DNA of 64,000 bases from Buchnera aphidicola (Cinara splendens) (GCF_900698975.1 NZ_LR217722.1:124001-188000), one strand, 5' to 3'; positions 40,707-51,404 are shown, counted from the first letter of the stretch. Notes: a model not told the origin generated them from the letters alone. Made by a program: numbers and translations.

Positions 40707-42125
40707 ATGAAAAATCATATTAATGTTAATGTAGCAGTCATTGGTGGTGGACCAGCAGGATATTCTGCTGCTTTTAGATGTTCTGATTTAGGTTTATCTA
40801 CTATAATTATAGAAAAATATGGAGTTTTAGGCGGAACATGTTTAAATGTTGGTTGTATACCATCTAAATCATTGCTATATCTAGCTAATTTAATAAGAGA
40901 AATTCAAGAATTTTCTAAATATAATATAAATATTGGTAATTGTGATAACTTAAATATTTCTCAGATTATGGATTGGAAAAATAATATTATAACTAAGTTA
41001 AATAATGGTTTATATAATTTAGCTAAATATAGAAAAGTTAAGATATTAAAAGGATTAGCTACTTTTTCAAATAAAAATACATTACAGGTAGTAAATAATG
41101 ATATTGTGTATGATGTTCATTTTGAACATGCTATTATTGCTTCTGGATCTACTCCAAAAAAATTATCTAATATATCTAGTATAGATAGTCGTATTTGGTA
41201 TTCTACTCAAGCATTAAGTTGTGTGTCTATTCCTAAAAAATTACTAATTGTTGGAGCTGGCATTATTGGCCTGGAAATGGCGACTATATATAGTGCTTTA
41301 GGATCGCACGTAGATATTATGGATAGCTCTGAAAAATTTTTTCCATCTATTGATAAAGATATGAGTGATTTTTTTATTCAAAATACTAAAAAATATTTTA
41401 GTATATATTTAAATACTTCAATTGATAATTTAGTATATACTCCTCAAGGAGTTACAATAAAAACTAAATCATCTAGTGATGTTTTATATAATAGTTTGTA
41501 CGATAATATATTAATCTCTGTTGGTAGAGTTGCTAATATTCATGATTTAAATGTGTCTTCTGTAGATATTCAGTTAAATTCTTCAGGCTTTATTCAAGTA
41601 GATAATCAAATGAGAACTAATGTATCAAATATTTTTGCTATCGGTGATGTAATTGGTATACCGATGTTAGCGCATAAAGGAATACATGAAGCACATATAG
41701 CTGCAGAAGTAATTTATGGAAAAAAACATTTTTTTGAACCTAGAACTATCCCTTGTGTTGCATACTGTAATCCGGAAATTGCATGGACAGGTATTATGGA
41801 AGAACAAGCAAAATTAAAAGGTATTAAATGTCGAGCAGTTACTGTTCCTTGGAAATTTTCTGGAAAAGCAATCAGTTCTAATTGTGCAGATAGTGGTATT
41901 ACAAGATTAATTGTTGATACAGATAATAATAGAGTTATTGGAGGTATAATTATTGGTAAAAATGCTGGAGAATTATTATCAGAAATTAATTTATCTATTG
42001 AAATGGGATGTGATATAGAAGATTTATCTCTTACAATTCACTCCCACCCCACTTTATCAGAATCAATAAATATATCAGCACAACTATTTCTTGGTACAGC
42101 TACAGATATGATTAATAAAATATAA
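40707..42125 (+). CDS. lpd: Dihydrolipoyl dehydrogenase (E3)
   Basis: FAD enzyme that reoxidises dihydrolipoamide and makes NADH for PDH and, if present, oxoglutarate dehydrogenase. It has 472 residues against 474 in E. coli. The FAD site is VAVIGGGPAGYSAAF near residue 8, the redox disulfide is in GGTCLNVGCIPSKSLLY near 43, the NAD-binding fold is LLIVGAGIIGLEMA near 183, and the catalytic His-Glu region is IHSHPTLSES near 445. AAGAG precedes the ATG. It follows aceF by 96 bases, completing PDH. Its NADH feeds the complex I encoded at the start of the window. Confidence 0.97.
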   Translation: MKNHINVNVAVIGGGPAGYSAAFRCSDLGLSTIIIEKYGVLGGTCLNVGCIPSKSLLYLANLIREIQEFSKYNINIGNCDNLNISQIMDWKNNIITKLNNGLYNLAKYRKVKILKGLATFSNKNTLQVVNNDIVYDVHFEHAIIASGSTPKKLSNISSIDSRIWYSTQALSCVSIPKKLLIVGAGIIGLEMATIYSALGSHVDIMDSSEKFFPSIDKDMSDFFIQNTKKYFSIYLNTSIDNLVYTPQGVTIKTKSSSDVLYNSLYDNILISVGRVANIHDLNVSSVDIQLNSSGFIQVDNQMRTNVSNIFAIGDVIGIPMLAHKGIHEAHIAAEVIYGKKHFFEPRTIPCVAYCNPEIAWTGIMEEQAKLKGIKCRAVTVPWKFSGKAISSNCADSGITRLIVDTDNNRVIGGIIIGKNAGELLSEINLSIEMGCDIEDLSLTIHSHPTLSESINISAQLFLGTATDMINKI

Positions 42126-42576
42126 GTATTTGTATACTATTACATTAGAAAATTTATATATAATTATATATATTGATGGTTAAAAAATTTATACCTGTAA
42201 AATGAATGAAATGTTAATTTATTTCAACAAAAACGTATTAATATTTTATATAAATATTTTTTGTAAAGATGCTGTATTAGTTGCTTTTTGTATTATCATT
42301 AACTCAATATTTAGATTAATACAAAATATTATAATTATTATATATAAAATATATTTTATGTTAATTGAAGATTTTTTATATATTTTGAATATAATTAATG
42401 AATATTTATATATAATTAAAATATTATACAGAGCAGGTTACTCCCTGCTCTAAATAACTATATAGTTTATATATAACAAAAATGATAGAATTATTAAATA
42501 TACAAACTATATGTTTTTTGTATTATTTATATTGCAGTATATTTTTTGTATACAGTATTATTTTATATATGATTAT
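42126..42576. other. Spacer lpd to erpA with no credible gene
   Basis: A 451-base A/T-rich spacer between convergent lpd and erpA. An 83-codon frame (42202-42453) exists but is almost only I, Y, L, N and F, matches no family I know, and runs through the terminator, so I treat it as chance. In relatives I recall speD and speE being near here; no trace is seen. Confidence 0.6.
42430..42451. terminator. Terminator hairpin between lpd and erpA
   Basis: Perfect 8-bp inverted repeat, AGAGCAGG with CCTGCTCT, and a six-base loop. It is strikingly GC-rich for this spacer. It is far from lpd (about 300 bases) and about 125 bases beyond the erpA stop, so it may once have served a lost gene and now act for either transcript. 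Confidence 0.65.
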
Positions 42577-42918
42577 TTATATACTAAATGATAATCCACA
42601 TCCACATGTTGTTTGAGCGTTAGGATTACTAATGATAAATTTTGATCCTTCTAAATTTTCTATATAATCTATTTTTCCTCCGATTAAGTATTGAAAACTA
42701 ATAGGGTCAATAATAATTGTTATACCGGATTTTTTTATATGAATATCATCTTTATTCATGATATTATCTAATTTAAATCCATACTGAAAGCCACCACAAC
42801 CACCTCCTGTTATATATACACGTAATTTTAATTGTAAATTTTTTTTTATAAGTAAAAGTTTTTTTATCCTATTAACTGCTGTTATTGTAATTTTAAATGA
42901 ATATATTGATGATGTCAT
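42577..42918 (-). CDS. erpA: Iron-sulfur cluster insertion protein ErpA
   Basis: A-type carrier that delivers Fe-S clusters to target enzymes. It has 113 residues against 114 in E. coli. The three cluster-binding cysteines are present, one in [11 protein letters not shown] near residue 42 and two in [10 protein letters not shown] at the C-terminus. AGAG precedes the ATG. It is the nearest neighbour of ftsZ on the same strand. Likely clients in this window are the Fe-S proteins NuoG and NuoI. Length and the final CGCG motif make ErpA more likely than IscA. Confidence 0.95.
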   Translation of the reverse strand: MTSSIYSFKITITAVNRIKKLLLIKKNLQLKLRVYITGGGCGGFQYGFKLDNIMNKDDIHIKKSGITIIIDPISFQYLIGGKIDYIENLEGSKFIISNPNAQTTCGCGLSFSI

Positions 42919-43124
42919 ATAAACTCTATCTTTTAACAGTGTGATTATTTGTATTAGTTTAAAGAAAAATTTGATTTATATTAAAATTAACAATATAGAT
43001 ATATAAAAATATTTTTATAAATTATTTTTGTGTATGGTATTTTAATGGAGTTTTTACATGTAAATTATTAAATTAGTATAAAATAATTAATATATATATT
43101 GTGTATCTAATAAAGTAATAATTG

Positions 43125-44282
43125 TTAATTACTATTTTTTCTTAAAAAAGCTGGAATATCTAAAAAATTTTTTTCATATTTTTGCGTGTTTTTAAAATTG
43201 TTATTAGTAGTTTTTTTAACGTTATTTAAATTATTTACTACTCTATGTCTTCTTAATGATTGGTTTCTATAATCCACTAATAATTCTTTAGACGATTGAT
43301 TTCTCATAAAAGAAATCTCAGATCTTTTTTCCATACCAATTCCTGTTGCTACTACTGTTACTCTTAAAGAATGATCCATTTGTGGATCTAGTGAAGTACC
43401 AATTACTACGGTTGCATTATCAGATGAAAATGCCCGGATAGTGTTTCCTACAGTTTCAAATTCATCTAGTCTTAAATCAAAACCAGCAGTTATATTTACT
43501 AACACTCCTCTAGCTCCTGAAAGATCAATATCTTCTAATAAAGGGCTAGAGATAGCAATTTCAGAGGCTTCTTCTGCTCTATTTTCTCCTGAAGCTGATC
43601 CTGTACCCATCATAGCATAACCCATTTCTGACATTACAGTTCTTACATCTGCAAAATCAACGTTCATTAGCCCTGGTCGAGTAATTAGTTCCGCAATTCC
43701 TTGCACAGCTCCCTTAAGCACATCATTTGCAGCTCCAAATGCATCAAGTAATGATATTCCACGTGTTAAAACTTTTAATAACTTATCATTAGGTATTGTT
43801 ATGAGAGAATCAACATATTTAGATAATTCATTTAATCCTTGTTCAGCAAAATTCATTCTTTTTTTTCCCTCAAAACTAAAGGGTTTAGTTACTACAGCTA
43901 CTGTTAGTATTCCAAGTTCTTTTGCAACTTCTGCTACTACAGGAGCGGCTCCCGTACCAGTTCCTCCCCCCATTCCTGCCGCTATAAAAACCATATCTGC
44001 ACCATCCAATGCTGATTTTAATGTTTCTTTATCTTCTTCGGCAGAATTTTTTCCTACATCAGGATTTGCTCCAGCTCCTAGACCTTTTGTAATGTTATTT
44101 CCTATCTGTATAGTTTGTCCTACAGCTATTTTCCTCAATGCTTGAGCATCTGTATTTATAGCAAAAAATTCCACACCTTCTATTTTTTCACGAACCATAT
44201 GTTCAACAGCATTACTTCCACCTCCACCAACACCAATAACTTTAATGACTGCATCATTACTTAATTCAGAAGGTTCAAACAT
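43125..44282 (-). CDS. ftsZ: Cell division protein FtsZ
   Basis: Tubulin-like GTPase that forms the division ring. It has 385 residues against 383 in E. coli. The tubulin signature is in [14 protein letters not shown] near residue 104, with [14 protein letters not shown] near 17 and [15 protein letters not shown] (T7 loop region) near 207. The C-terminal peptide that binds FtsA is kept as [13 protein letters not shown] ribosome site precedes the ATG. It is much better conserved than ftsA and murE beside it. It is the last gene of the remaining dcw cluster. Keeping both the C-terminal peptide and ftsA suggests a working ring. Confidence 0.98.
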   Translation of the reverse strand: MFEPSELSNDAVIKVIGVGGGGSNAVEHMVREKIEGVEFFAINTDAQALRKIAVGQTIQIGNNITKGLGAGANPDVGKNSAEEDKETLKSALDGADMVFIAAGMGGGTGTGAAPVVAEVAKELGILTVAVVTKPFSFEGKKRMNFAEQGLNELSKYVDSLITIPNDKLLKVLTRGISLLDAFGAANDVLKGAVQGIAELITRPGLMNVDFADVRTVMSEMGYAMMGTGSASGENRAEEASEIAISSPLLEDIDLSGARGVLVNITAGFDLRLDEFETVGNTIRAFSSDNATVVIGTSLDPQMDHSLRVTVVATGIGMEKRSEISFMRNQSSKELLVDYRNQSLRRHRVVNNLNNVKKTTNNNFKNTQKYEKNFLDIPAFLRKNSN

Positions 44283-44337
44283 AAAATATACTCCATAACA
44301 TTAGAATAATTAAAATTATTATACTTTTGGACTTTAA

Positions 44338-45591
44338 TTAATGTATTAACAAGTATTTTATTTGAGTAAATAAATATTTAAAAAATCCACTATTTTTTTT
44401 TTTTATTAAAATTGATTGTTTATAATTTTTTCCATATTGCAATAATCCAATAATGGTAGCATACTTAGGATGTGCAAGATATTCAGGTATGTCTGGAATA
44501 TTGCAAGGTTTTTTTATGATAATATTAGTTTGAAACACTTTATTTGCACATTTTAATAAATTTTTTATTTTAGAGGATCCTCCTGTCAATACTATATTAG
44601 AAATTTTAGGATATTTATTAGGATTAATATTACGACAATGGGTATATGAGTATAAAATTTCTTTATTTACTAATTGTAATAATTCTGTATATCTTGGCTC
44701 AATAACTTCTACCAAAGATTGATAATGACAATTAACTATTTTTTCCCCTTTTTTGGTCATAATTTCTAAATTTTTACATGTAACTGAGATATCTTCTATA
44801 GCATATCCGTATTTTTTTTTTATGAATTCTGCATCGGAATAAGATAAAGAAAAAGCATATGCAATATCGCGTGTTACAGTATTTCCTGCATACGGTATAA
44901 CTGCATTATGGTATAATGATCCATTTATATAAATACTAATATTCATTGTTTCTCCTCCCATATCTACTAAACATGCTCCTAAATCTTTTTCTTCTTCTGT
45001 TAATACAGAAAGGCTAGATGCTAACCCAATAAATATGTTTTTTTTTACATGTACTCCACATTTTTGAATAGCTTTTATGATATTTTTATGAATATTTATA
45101 TTTCCGGTAATTAAGTGTACATTAGCTTGTACCCGCATACCTGAAAGTCCTATAGGATTTTTTATGCCAGATTGATTATCAACTAAAAATTCTTGAGGGA
45201 TGATATGTAAGATTTTATGATTATATTTTATTTTAACAGACGTAGCTGTTTTAATAACCGTGTCTATTTCTTTTTGAGTTACTTCTTTGTTCTTAATAGG
45301 AGTAATTCCAATTTCATTTTGGCAGCTAATTTCATTATGCGATATTGAGAGATATACAGAATAGATTTTACACTGAGCCATTTTTTCTGCTTTTTGAATA
45401 GACGTATTTATACAATGTATTAATAGTTCTAAATTATTGATTTTGCCTTTTTCTATCCCTTGAACTTTCTGTTTACTAAAACCTATTATATTAATCATCC
45501 CGCATTGAAGAATTTCTCCTATTAACACAGTGATTTTTGTTGCTCCTATCTCTAGACCGGTAATAATATTTTTTTTTATTAAATAGTTCAT
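44338..45591 (-). CDS. ftsA: Cell division protein FtsA
   Basis: Actin-like ATPase that anchors FtsZ to the inner membrane. It has 417 residues against 420 in E. coli. Motifs seen are ITGLEIGATKITVLIGEI at the N-terminus, PLxx-like GLSGMRVQANVHLITG near 150, LVDMGGETMNISIY near 205 and NIVLTGGSSKIKNL near 330. The C-terminal amphipathic helix (FFKYLFTQIKYLLI) needed for membrane binding is present. It sits 55 bases before ftsZ. ftsQ, normally before it, is missing, and no other divisome gene is in the window. No ribosome site is evident. Confidence 0.95.
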   Translation of the reverse strand: MNYLIKKNIITGLEIGATKITVLIGEILQCGMINIIGFSKQKVQGIEKGKINNLELLIHCINTSIQKAEKMAQCKIYSVYLSISHNEISCQNEIGITPIKNKEVTQKEIDTVIKTATSVKIKYNHKILHIIPQEFLVDNQSGIKNPIGLSGMRVQANVHLITGNINIHKNIIKAIQKCGVHVKKNIFIGLASSLSVLTEEEKDLGACLVDMGGETMNISIYINGSLYHNAVIPYAGNTVTRDIAYAFSLSYSDAEFIKKKYGYAIEDISVTCKNLEIMTKKGEKIVNCHYQSLVEVIEPRYTELLQLVNKEILYSYTHCRNINPNKYPKISNIVLTGGSSKIKNLLKCANKVFQTNIIIKKPCNIPDIPEYLAHPKYATIIGLLQYGKNYKQSILIKKKNSGFFKYLFTQIKYLLIH

Positions 45592-46275
45592 ATTTTTAAT
45601 TAAATTAGATGATTGGTTTAATTTTTTATAAATTTAGTACATGATGTATATTTCATGTAAATATATAATAATAAATATTATATAAATATTTACACGTAAA
45701 ATGCATTTTATAATTATTTTTAATAATAGTATTTATAATAATATTTTAATATTATATTTTTTTTATTACATATTTATAAAAATCAAATATATAAGTTTTT
45801 AGTAATAATATGTATTGTAGTATAAATACCATAACAATGGTATTGTTATACTTTTATTGAATTTCAATAAATCATATATTTTATGAATATTAAATAATTT
45901 TTATGAATTTTAAAGATGATAATATTATTGCTGATATATAAATTTTAAATTTTTTAATAAATCATAATGTTGTTAATTTTATTTTTTGTTAAAATATACA
46001 ATATATTTTTTTTTGAAATAAAATTTATATACATTTAATTTTTGTAATTAAATAATAATGTTTTATGCTTATTTTAAATAACACTATATGTCAATATTTT
46101 TAGTATAGAAGGAGTAATAATCTCATTTTTTAGAAATAGTGAATAATGCGGTTTATTTTGATATGTAAATAAATATTTTATATTGTATTTTTACAATCTA
46201 GAATATAATCTAAAATAATTTTATTATATTAATAATTAATTTTATTTTTTTACAAATTTTCCTATACTTTATTAT
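45592..46275. other. Gene-free scar between murE and ftsA
   Basis: A 684-base A/T-rich spacer where E. coli has murF, mraY, murD, ftsW, murG, murC, ddlB and ftsQ. No frame resembling any of them is visible. There is one AGAAGGAG at 46107-46114, on the opposite strand to the flanking genes and without a following frame. The ftsA promoter is expected here. Confidence 0.65.
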
Positions 46276-47754
46276 TTATATATTTATGCTACTATTTTTT
46301 GATATAATATTTATATATTTAATGATTTTTTTTACCTTTTTTTCTTTTTCTGACACTAATATTATATCATATTTATTAGTTTGAGAAAAAACAAATTGTA
46401 TAGCCTGCTTTATATTATAAAATATAAAAAATTTGTTTTTTTTATTACATTCATTTAATATATCGTGTAGAATTAATTTTTCTTGCTTATTGTGAGGATG
46501 AGTATTTATAAAAACAATAAAATCAGAAAATTTTTCTATAATATTTCCTATAATTTTTCTAGTACTAATGTTTGTTATTTCCTCATACCCTAAAATACAC
46601 CAAATTTTTTTACAGTTATAATACTTCAAAGAATACAGTGCACGATATAATATTTGTGGTAAATGAACGTTATTTATTACAAATAAAGGACTTTGATTAA
46701 TTTGAATTTTTTCCATTTTTCTTCGTATAGGTTGTAAAAATCTACTACTTTGAATAAGTATATTTATTGAATATTTCAATAATAACATAGATGTCATAGC
46801 TAATAAAATATTGGTAATATTAAAATTGCCTAATAATAGGCTATATAATTTTCCTGAACCCCACGATGAGTTAAAGAAAATTTTTGTGCGTGAAGTACTA
46901 TAAATGATATTTATTACATTGATCCAAAATTTTGTATGAAAAACATTATTTTTTTTAAATATAGTAACAGAAATAACGTTTTTATTTTTAAATTTGTGTA
47001 TCCAATTACTTGCAATATTTTCATCTCCATTTAAGATAATATTTTTAATTGCATTATTTTTTAAAAAAGAAAATTTTATTTTTTCTTGTTGAAACATGTT
47101 TTTTTGGCCATCTATTAGATTATTAGTTAGATTTGTACATATTATTGATTCAAATCTTAAATTAGACATTTGTTTTTGCATTAAAACATGATAAGACATT
47201 TCTATTATTGTAATATCTATTTTTTTTTTTACTAAATTGTATAATTTTTTTTGAATGGAGTTTTTGTAATTAATATTGTCATAATTAGATTGTGTATATG
47301 TATCAATAGTATTTTCTAAATTTTTTATTATACTAATTTTTTTGTTAATAAGTTTTTCCCATTGTGCAATTAAATTAGCTACAGTAGTTTTTCCGTATGT
47401 TCCTATTACTCCGATTAATTTTATTTTTTTTTGTGGTTTATTAAAAAATCTTTCATATATTTGATGAATATAGTAACTTAATTTTTTAAAATAAATAATT
47501 AATGTATTAAATTGTGTAGATATACATAATCCGTGTTTTTTTTTTTTTGTTTCATATAAAACAACGTTAGCTTTATTTTTTAAAGCTTTTAAAATGTGAT
47601 TTTTTTTTGTATTTTTTTTTTTATGTAATAAAATAAATAAATCACCACTTTTAATTTTGGCGCTGTATTGAGTAATATTACAAATTTTTTTTTGAGGAAT
47701 ATTATTAATCCATGGATTTAGTAATATTTGAATATTATTTATTTTTTTTATCAT
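46276..47754 (-). CDS. murE: Degenerate MurE (UDP-MurNAc-tripeptide synthetase) with lost active-site motifs
   Basis: Intact frame of 492 codons that aligns with E. coli MurE (495), the ligase that adds meso-DAP to the peptidoglycan precursor. Seen and retained: the P-loop as GTYGKTT (residues 118-124, usual GTNGKTT), the carbamylated-lysine position (K227), and GNFNITN and RFLQPIRRKME in the C-terminal half. Lost: the UDP-MurNAc site around TTGS, VSSH (now MSYH), the DHLD motif (TNLSRDHLD now TNLTNNLID), DYAHTP (now NNVHLP), the GCGGDRDKGKR loop, DNPR (now THPH) and GKGHE. A 13-base T run is at 47536-47548. It is probably inactive as a MurE: either a very young pseudogene or a protein kept for another role. 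Confidence 0.85.
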   Translation of the reverse strand: MIKKINNIQILLNPWINNIPQKKICNITQYSAKIKSGDLFILLHKKKNTKKNHILKALKNKANVVLYETKKKKHGLCISTQFNTLIIYFKKLSYYIHQIYERFFNKPQKKIKLIGVIGTYGKTTVANLIAQWEKLINKKISIIKNLENTIDTYTQSNYDNINYKNSIQKKLYNLVKKKIDITIIEMSYHVLMQKQMSNLRFESIICTNLTNNLIDGQKNMFQQEKIKFSFLKNNAIKNIILNGDENIASNWIHKFKNKNVISVTIFKKNNVFHTKFWINVINIIYSTSRTKIFFNSSWGSGKLYSLLLGNFNITNILLAMTSMLLLKYSINILIQSSRFLQPIRRKMEKIQINQSPLFVINNVHLPQILYRALYSLKYYNCKKIWCILGYEEITNISTRKIIGNIIEKFSDFIVFINTHPHNKQEKLILHDILNECNKKNKFFIFYNIKQAIQFVFSQTNKYDIILVSEKEKKVKKIIKYINIISKNSSINI

Positions 47755-48114
47755 AATTTAAATATTATTTAATCATTGTGAATAGAATTTATATATATTT
47801 CTATTTTAACATATGTATTTACATGTTATTTAACATAATGTGTAATGTATGTATGTTGTTATGTATTTTTTTTTTTATGTATAAAAAATATAATTATATA
47901 TTTGTATAGACGTATTAATAACAAAATATTTTTTGTTTTTATAGTGATACATCATTTTTTTAAATTATTAAATTTTATATAAACATATAAAAAAAGTGAT
48001 ACAGTGATTTTCCTTGAAATAAAAAAATATAGATTTTTTTAAAATATACTTATTTTTTGTATATCTAATTTTTATATATAGATACTATATATGTTTTTTT
48101 TAATGTTATTAAAT
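47755..48114. other. Gene-free scar between rsmH and murE
   Basis: A 360-base A/T-rich spacer where ftsL and ftsI stand in E. coli. No recognisable remnant of the transpeptidase is seen. It presumably holds whatever promoter still serves murE. Confidence 0.6.
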
Positions 48115-49035
48115 TTATAGTATTTCTGCAATTCTTAATAGTGCGCTGCGTGCGCGTGGGTTTTTTTTGATTTCATCAATATTAGGTTTTATTTTCTTGA
48201 TAATTTTCATTTTTTTAAATGTACGTTGTTTAATTTGCTTCTCAGTTATAGGTAAACCTTTAGGAATTGTTTGACATTGACTGTATTTTTTAAAAAATTT
48301 TTTTACAATTCTACTTTCAATAGAATGGAAGCTAATAATTGCTATTCTTGCTCGAGTTTTTAGAATTTTTATTAAAATGTTTAATGTTTTTTTTAATGAT
48401 TCTATTTCTTGATTAATATAAATACGTATAGCTTGAAAAGTTCGAGTAGCAGGATGTTTAAATGTATTTTTTTTAGGAATAACTTTTTTAATAATTTCTA
48501 CTAAATCTAGTGTTTGTAATATAGGTTTTTTTTTATTTCTTTCGATAATACAATGAGAAATTTTTTTTGCATATCGTTCTTCTCCTAAATTTTTTAAAAC
48601 ATTTTCTATTTTTTTTTGGTTGGTTTTTTGTAACCATTGCCATGCAGGTATTCCGGTTGTATTATTCATACGCATATCTAAAGGTCCATTTTTCATAAAT
48701 GAAAAACCTCTATTTGCTGTATCTATTTGTGTTGATGAAACACCTAAATCTAATAAGATTCCATCAATTTGTACATTATCAAGATAATGTAAATCTTTTA
48801 TTACTTTAGAAAAATTTCCTTGTTTGATATAAAATCTATTATCTTTTATTTTCTTTCCAAGAAGTACAGATTGTGGATCTTGATCTATTGCATATAATTT
48901 TCCTGATTTTCCTATTTTTTTTAATATTTCTAACGAATGTCCGCCTGAACCGAATGTTCCGTCAACGTATACTCCATCAGGTTTAATATTTAAAGCATTG
49001 ATTGATTCTTTTAGTAATACTGATACATGTGACAT
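48115..49035 (-). CDS. rsmH: 16S rRNA (cytosine(1402)-N4)-methyltransferase
   Basis: Methylates N4 of C1402 in the 16S rRNA decoding centre with SAM. From the ATG at 49035 it has 306 residues (E. coli 313). Family blocks are YVDGTFGSGGHSLEIL near residue 25, DGILLDLGVSSTQID near 90, RGFSFMKNGPLDMRM near 110, KHPATRTFQAIRIYIN near 210 and ISFHSIESRIVKKF near 245; it ends NPRARSALLRIAE. The frame runs 14 codons further upstream to 49077, but those residues have no counterpart. It is the only gene remaining from the start of the dcw cluster, probably kept for its ribosomal role. Confidence 0.96.
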   Translation of the reverse strand: MSHVSVLLKESINALNIKPDGVYVDGTFGSGGHSLEILKKIGKSGKLYAIDQDPQSVLLGKKIKDNRFYIKQGNFSKVIKDLHYLDNVQIDGILLDLGVSSTQIDTANRGFSFMKNGPLDMRMNNTTGIPAWQWLQKTNQKKIENVLKNLGEERYAKKISHCIIERNKKKPILQTLDLVEIIKKVIPKKNTFKHPATRTFQAIRIYINQEIESLKKTLNILIKILKTRARIAIISFHSIESRIVKKFFKKYSQCQTIPKGLPITEKQIKQRTFKKMKIIKKIKPNIDEIKKNPRARSALLRIAEIL

Positions 49036-49191
49036 AATTTTTATTATTAATAATAAATTTATACATTCTCTAAGCATTATGTTTTAAAAATAAAAATTTT
49101 TAAAATATTTAATAGAAAATGTATAAATGGTTAAAATGAATGATTGTAATCAAATAATATAATTTATTTAGTATTTTTTTATTAAATATAG

Positions 49192-49671
49192 TTAATGACA
49201 ATTAATACTGATTACTCCGGATCTAGATAATTCAATAATTTTAAAAGATTTTTTTATGATTTTTAAAAATGAATCAACAATATGGTTAGTACCTGATATT
49301 TGAATAATATATTTTTTTGAGGAACAATCAATTATAATTCCTTGATAAATATCAAGTAATTGATTAATTTCATGGAGTTTTTTAAATTCATGTATTTTGA
49401 TTCTTATCAATAGAATTTCTCTTTCTATATAACTTTTATTAGTAATTTCGATAACTTGATGTACATCAATTAATTTTTGTAGTTGTTTTTCAATTTGCTC
49501 GATTGTTTTTTTATTTCCAAAGGTTTGAATAGTTAATCGAGAAATCTTATTGTTCTCTGTTGGAGCTACTGTAAGGCTATCTATATTATATCCGCGTTGT
49601 GAAAATAGACCAATTACTCGAGATAGTGCTCCTGATTCATTTTCTAGTAAAATTGATAAAATACGACGCAT
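49192..49671 (-). CDS. ilvH: Acetolactate synthase III small subunit
   Basis: Regulatory subunit of acetohydroxyacid synthase III, first enzyme shared by valine and isoleucine synthesis. It has 159 residues against 163 in E. coli. The N-terminal ACT domain (about 1-75) is very well kept and includes N11, G14 and N29, the residues of the valine feedback site in E. coli IlvH. The C-terminal domain is more drifted but keeps YIIQISGT and ELSRSGVISI. It starts 14 bases after ilvI, with an AGGA inside the spacer and ilvI end. Co-transcription with ilvI is expected. Confidence 0.97.
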   Translation of the reverse strand: MRRILSILLENESGALSRVIGLFSQRGYNIDSLTVAPTENNKISRLTIQTFGNKKTIEQIEKQLQKLIDVHQVIEITNKSYIEREILLIRIKIHEFKKLHEINQLLDIYQGIIIDCSSKKYIIQISGTNHIVDSFLKIIKKSFKIIELSRSGVISINCH

Positions 49672-49685
49672 AATTTAAAATTATC

Positions 49686-51404
49686 CTATTTTTGTAATAA
49701 CATATCATTCATCCCACCATTTTTAATTTGCATAGGGTAAATATGTTCATTCGGTTCTATGTAGACATCTACAAATACCAATGATCCTAATTGAACTTTT
49801 TGTATGGCTATTTTCAATTTTTCAATGATTTCTTTAGGTCTTTTGATTTTTAATCCTACATGTCCAAATGACTTAGCTAGTTTTGTAAAATTTGGTAAAG
49901 ATTTCATATATGAGTGAGAATGTCTTCCTTCGTATATTATATCTTGCCACTGCTTTACCATTCCTAATGATTGATTATTTAAATTAATTACTAGTATAGC
50001 AAGGTCATATTGCTTTGCGGTAGATAATTCTTGTATATTCATTTGAATACTACCATCTCCAGTAATACAAATTACAAGTTTGTTAGGAAATGCTATTTTT
50101 ACTCCTAAAGCTGCTGGCAAACCAAATCCCATTGTTCCTAATCCTCCAGAATTAATCCAACGGCGGGGTTTATCAAATGTATAATTTAATGCAGTAAACA
50201 TTTGATGTTGCCCAACATCAGATGTTATATACGCATCTCCTTTTGTTAATTTATATAAAATTTTTATAAAATTTTGTGATTTAATAGTAGTATTTAATTT
50301 GTTGTGATTTTTGAGTTTTAGTTGTTTCCATGAGTTAATTTTTTTCCACCATGTATGCAGGTAGTTTGTAGGTCTATTAAATGGATTTTTTTTAATAATA
50401 TTTAACATAGTTATTAATATTTTTTTTGCATCTCCAATGATAGGAATATTTGCAGTAATAGTTTTTGAAATAGAAGTTGGATCAATATCAATGTGTATTA
50501 TTTTTGCATTAGGACAATATTTTTCTATATTGTTAGTTGTTCTATCATCGAATCTAACTCCTATAGCTAATATTGTATCGGAATGATGCATTGCCATGTT
50601 AGCTTGATAAGTTCCATGCATACCTAACATAGATAAACATTGAGGATTATTTCCAGGAAAAGCTCCTAAAGCCATAAGAGATAGTGTAACTGGAATATTT
50701 AAAAGAGTAGCTAGTGAATATAATTCAGAGTGACTATTAGAACTAATTATACCTCCTCCAGCATAAATAATAGGTTTTTTAGATATTAAAATCTCATTTA
50801 ATGCTTTTTGTATGCTTTTTTTGTTGTTTTTTTTTTTAAAGTGATAAGATTTAATTTTAATAGTTTTGGGCCAAATATATTTTTTTTTTGTTTTTTGATC
50901 TAAAATATTTTTCGGTAAATCAATCACAATAGGGCCAGGTCTCCCTTTAGATGCTAGTAAATATGATCTTTTAAAAATTAATGGAATATCTTCAGATTTT
51001 TTTACTAAAAAACTATGTTTAACAATAGGTCTAGAAATGCCAATCATATCACATTCTTGGAATGCATCAAATCCAATTAAATCAGAAGATACCTGTCCTG
51101 AAATAATGATTAATGGGATAGAATCCATATATGCTGTTGCAATTCCGGTAATTGCATTAGTTGCTCCAGGTCCAGATGTTACTAAAACTACTCCAATCCT
51201 CCCTGTACATCTAGCATAGCCATCAGCCATGTGTACAGCTCCTTGTTCATGTCGTACTAGTATATGTTGTATTTTTTTTTGACCTAAAGTATATAATGCA
51301 TCATATATATCTAATACTGCTCCTCCAGGATATCCAAATATTGTGTCTATTTTTAAATCTATTAATGATTTTACAACCATTTCAGCGCCTGATAACAATA
51401 TCAT
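49686..51404 (-). CDS. ilvI: Acetolactate synthase III large subunit
   Basis: ThDP- and FAD-dependent catalytic subunit that condenses two pyruvates, or pyruvate with 2-oxobutyrate. It has 572 residues against 574 in E. coli. Blocks seen are [14 protein letters not shown] near residue 24 and the catalytic glutamate in [15 protein letters not shown] near 52, [19 protein letters not shown] near 80, [11 protein letters not shown], and the ThDP motif [15 protein letters not shown] near 440 with [17 protein letters not shown] precedes the ATG. With ilvH it forms the committed step for host-needed branched-chain amino acids. Isoleucine also needs threonine made by thrABC in this window. Confidence 0.98.
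   Translation of the reverse strand: MILLSGAEMVVKSLIDLKIDTIFGYPGGAVLDIYDALYTLGQKKIQHILVRHEQGAVHMADGYARCTGRIGVVLVTSGPGATNAITGIATAYMDSIPLIIISGQVSSDLIGFDAFQECDMIGISRPIVKHSFLVKKSEDIPLIFKRSYLLASKGRPGPIVIDLPKNILDQKTKKKYIWPKTIKIKSYHFKKKNNKKSIQKALNEILISKKPIIYAGGGIISSNSHSELYSLATLLNIPVTLSLMALGAFPGNNPQCLSMLGMHGTYQANMAMHHSDTILAIGVRFDDRTTNNIEKYCPNAKIIHIDIDPTSISKTITANIPIIGDAKKILITMLNIIKKNPFNRPTNYLHTWWKKINSWKQLKLKNHNKLNTTIKSQNFIKILYKLTKGDAYITSDVGQHQMFTALNYTFDKPRRWINSGGLGTMGFGLPAALGVKIAFPNKLVICITGDGSIQMNIQELSTAKQYDLAILVINLNNQSLGMVKQWQDIIYEGRHSHSYMKSLPNFTKLAKSFGHVGLKIKRPKEIIEKLKIAIQKVQLGSLVFVDVYIEPNEHIYPMQIKNGGMNDMLLQK

Noticed and set aside
42202-42453. An 83-codon open frame between lpd and erpA
   Set aside because: Composition is nearly all I, Y, L, N and F, there is no ribosome site, no family resemblance, and its last codons run through a GC-rich terminator hairpin. 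Chance frames are frequent in A/T-rich spacers.
46107-46114. AGAAGGAG ribosome-site-like sequence in the dcw scar
   Set aside because: It is on the strand opposite the flanking genes and the following frame ends after a few codons.
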